This document shows positions 7,801 to 12,514 of a stretch of DNA of 12,514 nt, piece by piece. A model generated the notes under the pieces. That model was not told the origin of the DNA. It made no database searches and worked only from the letters and a program-made list of their open reading frames with translations. Where the stretch lies: assembly GCF_040649515.1 (NCBI RefSeq), contig NZ_JBEZFP010000204.1, positions 1 to 12,514 on the forward strand, written 5' to 3'. The stretch comes from Yinghuangia elevatio (GTDB lineage Bacteria > Actinomycetota > Actinomycetes > Streptomycetales > Streptomycetaceae). How positions within the stretch are numbered: position 1 is the stretch's first letter; the number at the start of each line of letters is the position of its first letter. Position numbers and translations under genes: made by a program.

Positions 7801-9118
7801 GCAGCAACTCCCGGACGACCGCCGCAAGATGCTCTCCGAACTGCGCGGACAACCGCTGCTGACCCCGATCGCCGTCGGCAACGGTGCCGGAATCCTGTTG
7901 GAGCACCCCCAAGGACCGCTCGCACTGTGGATAGACCTCGGCGAACAGCGGCCGTTCACCAGCGAGGACGAACTGCTGCTCTCCCTGCTGGCCGGCCACC
8001 TCGCCCAAGGCCTCGGCCGCGCCCACCAGATCGACCAGCAGCGCGAGACCGCGCTCGCCCTGCAACGCGCAATCCTGGGCCCGTCACACCTGCCCGACGG
8101 CTTCGCGGTGCGCTACGAGCCCGCCACACAGCCGCTGGAGGTCGGCGGCGACTGGTACGACACCGTCACACTGCCCGACGGGGGCATCGGCATCGTCGTC
8201 GGCGACTGCGTCGGACGCGGCCTGAAGGCCGCCAGCGTCATGGGCCAACTGCGCAGCGCCTGCCGGGCGTTGCTCCTCCAGGACGCAAGCCCCGCACAGA
8301 CCCTGATGGCATTGGACCGGTTCGCCGCGGGGGTCCCCGGCGCGGCCTGCACCACCGTCTTCTGCGCCGTGCTCAACGCCGAGAGCGGGAAGCTCACCTA
8401 CTCCAGCGCGGGGCACCCGCCCGGGATCCTCGTCCATCCCGACGGCACCACCCGCCTTTTGGAGGAGGGGCGTTCACTGCCGCTCGCGGTACGTCCCGGT
8501 CGGCAGCGCCCGGAGAGCAGCTGCGTCATCCCGGCGCGCGCGACCCTTCTGCTGTACACCGACGGCCTGGTCGAACGACGCAGGCATTCGCTGAGCGCGG
8601 GCATCGCCCAGGCAGGCCAAGCCCTCCAAGACGGCCGGGACGTGGCCGTCGACGATCTCGCCTCGGCCGTCATGGCGCGGCTGGCCCCGACCGACGGCTA
8701 CGACGACGACGTGGCCCTGCTGCTCTACCGCCACCCGGCGCCGCTCGAGGTGTCGTTCCCCGCTGAGTCGTCCCAACTGGCCCCCGTACGCGAGGCCTTG
8801 CGCGGCTGGCTGGCCCAATGCGACCTGCCGCCGCACACGATGCAGGGCATCCTGGTCGCCGCCGGCGAGGCGTGCGCCAACGCGATCGAGCACGGTCACC
8901 GCGACGCACCCGGCGAGACGATCCACCTCCGGGCAGAGGCCTTCGTCGACAAGATGCAGCTGACCGTCGCCGACTCCGGCCGCTGGAAGGTGCCCCAGCC
9001 CGAGCGCAACGCGCACCGCGGGCGAGGAATGCGCCTGATGCGGGCCATGATGCAGCAGGTCACCGTCACTCCCGGCCCGGCGGGAACCACCGTCGACATG
9101 CACACGAGGATCGCCTGA
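4829..9118 (+). CDS. Giant hybrid histidine kinase fused to PP2C phosphatase and RsbW-type anti-sigma kinase
   Basis: A 1429-residue soluble protein with no membrane segment seen. Order: Pro/Ala-rich tail (1-50); PAS of the WSATPLG-type (about 65-205); GAF (about 210-370); HisKA with His396 in SNISHEFRTPL; HATPase (about 490-608) with NLLGNALKF, DTGVGVP and GSGIGLAL; low-complexity linker (about 609-678); receiver (about 679-797) with DD685-686, phospho-acceptor Asp729, Ser759 and Lys781; PAS (about 805-925); GAF (about 940-1070); PP2C (about 1085-1302) with GGDWYD, GDCVGRG, LYTDGL and DDDVALL; RsbW-like HATPase (about 1305-1429) with EACANAIEHG, ADSGRW and RGRGMRLM. All key residues look intact, so both making and removing a STAS phosphoserine are predicted in one chain. 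It resembles a fusion of a hybrid kinase to an OsaC-like protein (PAS/GAF/PP2C/RsbW, S. coelicolor) and recalls mycobacterial Rv1364c. The start is uncertain: GTG 4829 is the first start after an in-frame stop but has a poor ribosome site; ATG 4859 is the alternative. Confidence 0.93.
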   Translation: MTRSDDAEPDMSEPAVSGADQPVPAPVPVTGGRAADEPPSPLPAPLPARPDVFAADARVGRDLALVDWSATPLGVPESWPQSLQTAVSILLSSRFSMWMAWGPDLTFFCNDAYRRDTLGRKYPWALGRPARQVWAEIWDDIGPRIDSVLTTAQATWDQGLLLFLERSGYPEESYHTFSYSPLRDDAGQVVGMLCVVSEDTERVVGERRMATLRDLGSDPSVVRTEQEMLDFTSRQLDRNRSDLPFTLTYLLDEDGSARLAAATGIDARHSAAADVLPPGSETIWPTAAPVSGRPVVTALDGPLFAGLPTGEWAEPPLEALVAPLLQHGGTPYGFMVAGLNRYRPLDEDYRGFVELVAGHVATGIASARSYQAQQRRAEELAELDRAKTAFFSNISHEFRTPLTLIMGPVEELRSQLAGADPRIGEELEAVHRNGLRLGKLVNTLLDFSRIEAGRMQARFEAADLAAVTRELASVFRSAVDKAGLAFAVDCPPLAEPVYIDRGMWEKVVLNLLGNALKFTFEGSIGISVHAEDGMAVVTVADTGVGVPADEMPRLFERFHRIENARSRSNEGSGIGLALVKELVGLHGGTITAASAPGEGTRFTIRLPFGFAHLPTDSLRPEAGTTAGTAADPGTAAPYVQEALRWLPAAQAAAAPTGMRDDPGDGPVTRPAASASAVPAHVLIADDNADMRDYLARLLRGAGYRVDTVVDGKQALEAVRAQAPDLVISDVMMPGLDGLALVGALRADRRTTSVPVLLLSARAGQEASIEGLEAGADDYLVKPFVAAELLARVRANIELARLRNHHARWRTALVDSLQEAFFVCDEHGAVVEINAAFTDILGFGPEGLPYQPVHPWWPNADTDPDAHRDVSAAFAQLLGHARGSYTIPVVHRDGYRIWVGATFNHVDDPVTGGSAIVGTFRDVTAEHYAIQRETARAALSTSLAQAGNLADALTGALVQLRQLWNARSVLTAVFAHGDEAAAVTATDGTSSWQQLPDDRRKMLSELRGQPLLTPIAVGNGAGILLEHPQGPLALWIDLGEQRPFTSEDELLLSLLAGHLAQGLGRAHQIDQQRETALALQRAILGPSHLPDGFAVRYEPATQPLEVGGDWYDTVTLPDGGIGIVVGDCVGRGLKAASVMGQLRSACRALLLQDASPAQTLMALDRFAAGVPGAACTTVFCAVLNAESGKLTYSSAGHPPGILVHPDGTTRLLEEGRSLPLAVRPGRQRPESSCVIPARATLLLYTDGLVERRRHSLSAGIAQAGQALQDGRDVAVDDLASAVMARLAPTDGYDDDVALLLYRHPAPLEVSFPAESSQLAPVREALRGWLAQCDLPPHTMQGILVAAGEACANAIEHGHRDAPGETIHLRAEAFVDKMQLTVADSGRWKVPQPERNAHRGRGMRLMRAMMQQVTVTPGPAGTTVDMHTRIA

Positions 9119-9408
9119 TGACTCCCCTGACCCTCACCCCCGGGCGGCGCCCCGACGGCACTGCCCTGCTCACCGCGGTCGGCGAGATCGACATGAGCAA
9201 CACCGACGCCCTGGCCGCCGCGCTCGACGAGACACCCGGACCGCTCGTACTCGACCTGACCGGCATCGACTACCTCGACAGCGCCGGCCTCAGCGTGATC
9301 TTCCCGCACGCCGAACGCATCGAGATCATCGCCACGGCCCTCCTCCAGCCCGTCCTGACCATTTCAGGCCTGGCCGACCTCACGACGATCCACCGCATGG
9401 AGCTGTGA
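9118..9408 (+). CDS. Short STAS-domain anti-sigma factor antagonist, coupled to the giant sensor gene
   Basis: A 96-residue single STAS domain: ALLTAVGEIDMSN (about 16-28), LVLDLTGIDYLDSAGL (about 43-58) with Ser55 as the expected phosphorylated residue, and a C-terminal ISGLADLTTIHRM. Its ATG overlaps the stop of the giant gene by one base (TGATG), and GAGG lies 8 bases upstream inside that gene. Translational coupling is therefore likely. It is the natural substrate of the RsbW and PP2C domains encoded just before it. It is shorter than the 129-residue STAS protein at 3962-4351 and clearly divergent from it, so the two probably have different preferences. It may control the sigma factor in this window or another one; sequence cannot decide. 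Confidence 0.9.
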   Translation: MTPLTLTPGRRPDGTALLTAVGEIDMSNTDALAAALDETPGPLVLDLTGIDYLDSAGLSVIFPHAERIEIIATALLQPVLTISGLADLTTIHRMEL

Positions 9409-10021
9409 CCCGACGGCGGGGGGAGGGGCTCGGTTTCGACGCCGAGCATGGCGAAGTCCCGCACGATCTGGGCGAATTCGTCGCGAGGTCAGTGCCGCGG
9501 TTGTCGGAGTGGCGCCGCGCGAGGCCGCTCTCCGCCGCAAGGTGCTTGCGTGGCCCGTACGTCAGGGAACCTTCCCCCTCGAACAGTGCTCCCGGGCACA
9601 CGGCGGCCCCCGGGCAGTCGCCGCTCGTCAGCGACCTGGGCGCACCGGGACGCCCGTGGCCGGTTCTGGCCTAGGCGGTCACTGTGCGGAACGCGTGCTG
9701 GTAGAACAGTCGCCCAGAGCTTGGACCTCGACGTGTTCAGCCATCGCCAAGTCCGGTTAGCGCTGGTGCGTGCCAACTCACATGGACTGGAGCTCCCTTC
9801 GGGCCCGTCGAGCTGCCGGATAGGCCCTGTTCCCCGTCCGTGTGGCCTCGGCTGTTCTGGGTGGTGTGGAGGAGGGCGGTGACGAAATCCGTAGCTACGT
9901 TCGGTCTCTCTGTGAGTGCATTCCGTCCGTCCACCTTGAGCCGCGGGCCGTCCCCGGTTCAGCCGCGGGCGGTCGTGCCGAGTGCACGGTTTCTCGGGCT
10001 GAGCGAGCTTGGGCCGTTGGG
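9409..10021. other. Gene-poor stretch between convergent genes
   Basis: These 613 bases separate the 3' end of the coupled STAS gene from the 3' end of the unknown minus-strand gene, so terminators are expected. A small hairpin, GCTCGG (9428-9433) with CCGAGC (9442-9447), follows the STAS stop by about 20 bases without a T-tract. A minus-strand frame of 65 codons (9737-9934, GTG start) lacks a convincing ribosome site and the usual G/C third-position bias, so I do not call it. The minus strand near 9410-9490 reads EFAQIVRDFAMLGVETE, which looks like a possible remnant of a lost gene. A 10-bp palindrome CGTAGCTACG lies at 9890-9899. From roughly 9660 to 9930 the sequence looks less GC-rich and less gene-like than its surroundings, suggesting decayed or acquired DNA. 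Confidence 0.45.
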
Positions 10022-10654
10022 TTATGGAGCCGGTGCCGCCGCCCGCAGGATCGATTCGATCGCTTGCTCGAAGACGTACCCGTGGCCGTTCACGAACATC
10101 TCGATCCGCGAACCCGGACCCGATTCGCGGTTCGGGACGTCGAGACGGATCACCGCCGAGTTCGGTGCGCGCAAAGTGAATGCCTCGTAGCCTCCGCCGC
10201 ACGCGTCCACGTCCGTGCTCACGTCCTCGTCGCGGAACACGAGTCCGCGGCGGGCGAGTTCGTCCCTGACGAGCGCCAGATTGCGTCCGAACGCGATCGG
10301 TCCGAGGACCTGGTCGGTCAACTCGGCGATCAGATCGGGCCAGGCGTAGCGGTCCGTGTCGCATTCCACGGCCCAGGGGTCGTCCGGTCCGGCGGCGCGG
10401 ACGACGGCGAGCTCGACACCGGGCATGGCGATCCACCGCTCCAGATCCGCGTGCGGGTGAACCGCGAACAACCGGTACTCGGCGCGTTCCTCGTCGTCCT
10501 CCTCCGCCGCGTCCGGATCGATCAGTCCCTCAGCCGGGCAGCCGCGCTCCGCGAGTTCGGCCGCGAACGCGACGATGTTCGCGCGTGCGAACGCGTCGAG
10601 CACCGCCTTGTCGCCGTCTTCGGCGGCGCCAGCGCATCCAGGGGTGTGAGTCAT
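10022..10654 (-). CDS. Hypothetical acidic protein of unknown family
   Basis: A 210-residue protein I do not recognise. It has no signal peptide or membrane segment. The N-terminal half is strongly acidic (DPDAAEEDDEERAEY, about 46-60) and the C-terminal half looks like an alpha/beta domain: DELARRGLVFRDEDVSTDVDACGGG, then strands AVIRLDVPN and RIEMFVNGHGY, then a closing helix. The ATG at 10654 is chosen because GGAGG lies 11 bases upstream; the same frame is open to 11143, but the upstream part is Arg/Pro-rich with poor codon bias. A start at 10699 is possible but has no well-placed ribosome site. It follows the phosphotransferase-like gene on the same strand, with about 590 bases between. 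Small acidic proteins like this are sometimes immunity or regulatory partners, but nothing here shows that. Confidence 0.75.
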   Translation of the reverse strand: MTHTPGCAGAAEDGDKAVLDAFARANIVAFAAELAERGCPAEGLIDPDAAEEDDEERAEYRLFAVHPHADLERWIAMPGVELAVVRAAGPDDPWAVECDTDRYAWPDLIAELTDQVLGPIAFGRNLALVRDELARRGLVFRDEDVSTDVDACGGGYEAFTLRAPNSAVIRLDVPNRESGPGSRIEMFVNGHGYVFEQAIESILRAAAPAP

Positions 10655-11242
10655 CGGTCGGTCGCCCTCCAGGTAGCCGCATGCTTCGTCCAGTTGTCTC
10701 ATCCTGACCTGACAGGGCGTCGCTTCGCTCCCACTGCGTTCCGCGCCGCGGTTGCGCGTACAGGCCGGCGACAACCTCCCGAATCTCTCACCGGGCACCG
10801 GCGCCGGGCCCGGGGTGCGCCCGGCCGGTCTTCGAGGTCGATCCGCCGGCAGCTCGCGGATCCACGACGACCTGCGACGGATTCTGGACGAATGCGCCGG
10901 GGTGCAGCGGCGCGTTCTGGTCGGCGCCATGGAGTACGAGTTCGTCACCGGCCTGGGCCAGTTGCCCGCTATGTCCGGCAGGAAGTCCGGCGGATGCGCC
11001 GCCGCGATGAGTGGCCGCCGTGGCGGCGTCGCCCAGCCGGGCGGCATGACGTCCAGCTCGGCCAGCAGCGCGGCGAGCGAACGCGTGGACGGCCGCGCGG
11101 TGGGCTGGGGAGCGGGGTGCGCGGTGGGGTCGGTCACGGTCAACTGCCGTCGCCGCGCCGACGTCCCGGGTCCGGGCGGGGGAGCACCGTACCGATGCGG
11201 CTCGGTCGGCAGCGGGTTCGGGTTTGGCGGCGGTCGGTCACC
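10655..11242. other. Region between two minus-strand genes, with a possible broken gene
   Basis: No intact gene with a clear ribosome site is seen in these 588 bases. On the minus strand the sequence from 11143 reads like protein for about 65 codons and then looks better in a second frame, which is reported separately as a possible frameshifted gene (10788-11143). The GGAGG ribosome site of the 210-residue gene lies at the left end. Plus-strand frames that cross the region are Gly/Arg/Ser-rich shadows. Confidence 0.4.
10788..11143 (-). pseudogene. Possible frameshifted small gene of unknown function
   Basis: On the minus strand, a TTG (11143) or GTG (11137) start opens a frame with G/C third positions and normal composition through SLAALLAELDVMPPGW and HPPDFLPDIAG. 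After about codon 65 this frame turns Arg-rich. The frame shifted by -1 then reads ADQNAPLHPGAFVQNPSQ and VVVDPR and ends with TGA at 10788-10790, giving a composite of about 118 residues. This suggests one frameshift, or a sequencing error, near 10910-10970. No good ribosome site precedes the start, and an opposite-strand frame shares the codon bias, so chance remains a real alternative. Confidence 0.25.
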
Positions 11243-12514
11243 TCAGCCTCTGGGTTGCAGTTCGGCGGTGCGGGCGAGGCCGTAGCCGCCTGCGCGGGGT
11301 TCGGTCGCGAGGGAAGCTTCCGGGTTGTGGCGCTCGGCCCATCCTTGGGGCACGGCGAACACCGATGCTGCCGACCACAGCGCGCCCAGGCCCAACGCGG
11401 CGGTGCCGAGTACTCGACGTTGCTCCACGGCGGGAAGAACTTCTGCCACGCAATTTTCGACGAACTGCTCCCGAGCCATCTCGCCGGTGCCGAGCAGCTC
11501 CCTCGCACGATTGACCCGCACGGTCATATGAGGCGAACTCTGCTCGATGTTGCGCACCGCTTCCTCACGGGTCATATGCGCGCATTGGTTGGCCAACATG
11601 GCAACTTGCTTGACCGGCAGGGAGATCTTCCGGAAGGTCTGCCAAAGGGACGCGTTCCACGGAAGGTTCGCGGCGACATCGGGTGAGGAGATGGTCTTTG
11701 CCCGATGCACCATGCGCTGTGCCTGATCCGCCGGGCTTTGGCCCCACTCGACGAAGGTCGCAAGTGCGTCATGCGGGTCGTGCCAGCCGACCAGTTCCGG
11801 GTCCCACAAGAACACGTGCCCGTCCTTGATGCCGACGTTGCTTCGGTGCATGTCCGGATGGGCGGGCCTGAGCGGTACGTCACGCATGCCGGAGACCGCC
11901 TCGCGCGCCGGAGCCGCCGGGTCGTGCGTGAGCCCGAGCGCAGGGAGAAGCCCGTCCCAGCGAAGGTGGACGAGCCCGATCGTGGCCTCCAAATCGGCCA
12001 GGTGGAGACGGCGGTACTCGTCGGCCGTTTGCGGCACCGCCACGGAGGCGTCCGGATTCTGGCTTTTCAGGTAGCGCACGAAGTCGGGCGGCATGAGGCC
12101 GGACGGCCTCCGGAGCGGGATGGTCTGCACACGGCGCCACATGTCCACCACCTCGCCGGCGATTCCCTCCGGAAGCGCCGTGCCGTTCGGCGGTAGACGC
12201 GCGACGTCGGTCTCGTACCGCTGCAGGAGGACGCTTCCGTCGGGCGCCGCGTAATAGGTGACGGGGACGTTCGTCAATCGCTCCGAGAGTGCCTGGTAGA
12301 TCTCGCCTTCCTGGTAACAGGTGCGCCAGGCGATCGGGTCCCGGTCCCCGGCCGGCACGGGCCGACGGACGTTCACCGTTTCGCCGGAGTCCGGGTCCGG
12401 CACGGGCACGTTGCCGTTGAACAGCCCCGACTTCTCGGTGTTCGGGTCCGCCGCGACCCGCTCGTCCGCCCGGCGGGCGAACCACCGGGCCCGGGCATCG
12501 GTGTACACCGGAAC
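11243..12514 (-). CDS. APH/choline-kinase-fold phosphotransferase-like protein, possibly 5'-partial
   Basis: At least 421 residues from a GTG at 12508; the frame stays open to the window edge, so the true start may lie outside and coordinates run to the edge. The catalytic loop HPDMHRSN (217-224, counted from that GTG) matches the HxDxxxxN signature of aminoglycoside/choline/fructosamine kinases, with Asp219 as likely base and Asn224. LWDPELVGW (235-243) supplies the metal-binding Asp236. Upstream, FNGNVPVPD and LLQRYE fit a kinase N-lobe and hinge. After the kinase-like core come a helical extension and a hydrophobic run (about 366-388, GTAALGLGALWSAASVFAV) that could be a single membrane segment or a buried helix; that is unusual for aminoglycoside kinases. 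The substrate cannot be told: antibiotic, sugar amine, nucleoside or protein are all possible, and a resistance role should not be assumed. Next gene downstream on the strand is the unknown 210-residue protein. Confidence 0.78.
   Translation of the reverse strand, partial: VPVYTDARARWFARRADERVAADPNTEKSGLFNGNVPVPDPDSGETVNVRRPVPAGDRDPIAWRTCYQEGEIYQALSERLTNVPVTYYAAPDGSVLLQRYETDVARLPPNGTALPEGIAGEVVDMWRRVQTIPLRRPSGLMPPDFVRYLKSQNPDASVAVPQTADEYRRLHLADLEATIGLVHLRWDGLLPALGLTHDPAAPAREAVSGMRDVPLRPAHPDMHRSNVGIKDGHVFLWDPELVGWHDPHDALATFVEWGQSPADQAQRMVHRAKTISSPDVAANLPWNASLWQTFRKISLPVKQVAMLANQCAHMTREEAVRNIEQSSPHMTVRVNRARELLGTGEMAREQFVENCVAEVLPAVEQRRVLGTAALGLGALWSAASVFAVPQGWAERHNPEASLATEPRAGGYGLARTAELQPRG

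Noticed and set aside
5119..8766. Plus-strand open frame of 1215 codons inside the giant sensor gene
   Set aside because: Arg/Pro-rich shadow in the wrong frame; all domain motifs are in the 4829-9118 frame.
9591..9616. Two CCCGGGCA copies in the gene-poor stretch, considered as a terminator or attachment site
   Set aside because: CCCGGG is self-complementary and common in such GC-rich DNA; no longer inverted or direct repeat supports either role.
9737..9934. Minus-strand 65-codon open frame with GTG start
   Set aside because: Sequence looks partly protein-like, but codon bias is weak and no ribosome site is convincing; kept only as a note in the intergenic entry.
10655..11143. 163-residue N-terminal extension of the acidic protein up to 11143
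   Set aside because: Middle part is Arg/Pro-rich with poor codon bias, and GGAGG marks the ATG at 10654 as the start; the far upstream part is better explained as a separate, possibly broken gene.
9842..11686. Very long plus-strand open frame (614 codons)
   Set aside because: It runs opposite to the kinase-like and acidic-protein genes, is Arg/Gly/Ala-rich with no family motif or ribosome site, and is what high GC content produces opposite real genes.
1..12514. CRISPR arrays, tRNA or rRNA genes, insertion-sequence ends
   Set aside because: No regularly spaced repeats, cloverleaf sequences, rRNA motifs, transposase genes or paired terminal repeats were seen on reading both strands.

Overview
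The window is very GC-rich DNA whose genes show strong G/C third-position bias and frequent GTG starts. Together with the protein families present, this points to an actinobacterium, most likely Streptomyces or a close relative (Streptomycetaceae). The species cannot be named from sequence alone.

The left three quarters (about 96-9408) is a partner-switching stress-sigma locus. On the minus strand, in transcription order, lie a small STAS anti-anti-sigma protein (3962-4351), a PAS-GAF-GAF-PP2C phosphatase of RsbU/SpoIIE type (1526-3745) and a SigB/SigF-family sigma factor (96-1019). The sigma gene has its own leader with a SigB-like promoter candidate, and a strong hairpin separates it from the phosphatase gene. 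Diverging to the right is one very large gene (4829-9118, 1429 residues). It fuses PAS, GAF, histidine kinase, receiver, second PAS, second GAF, PP2C phosphatase and an RsbW-like anti-sigma kinase in one polypeptide. Its stop overlaps the start of a second STAS gene (9118-9408) by one base.

Taken together, the locus holds every role of a Bacillus-type SigB switch: sigma factor, anti-sigma kinase, antagonist(s) and antagonist phosphatase(s). There are two phosphatases and two STAS proteins, but the only RsbW-type kinase domain visible is the C-terminus of the giant protein. The inferred logic is as follows. Sensory input through PAS/GAF and a His-Asp relay sets the balance between phosphatase and kinase activity in the same molecule. 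That sets the phosphorylation of the STAS proteins and so the freedom of the sigma factor. The divergent 477-bp region holds a candidate vegetative-type promoter with a 9-bp direct repeat at its predicted start site, and a perfect inverted repeat in the STAS leader.

The right quarter (9409-12514) is unrelated to the switch. A 613-bp stretch without a convincing gene lies between convergent genes. Then come, on the minus strand, an unrecognised 210-residue acidic protein (10022-10654), a possible frameshifted small gene (10788-11143), and an APH/choline-kinase-fold phosphotransferase-like protein with a hydrophobic C-terminal segment (11243 to the window edge). No rRNA, tRNA, CRISPR array, complete insertion sequence or replication origin was seen.
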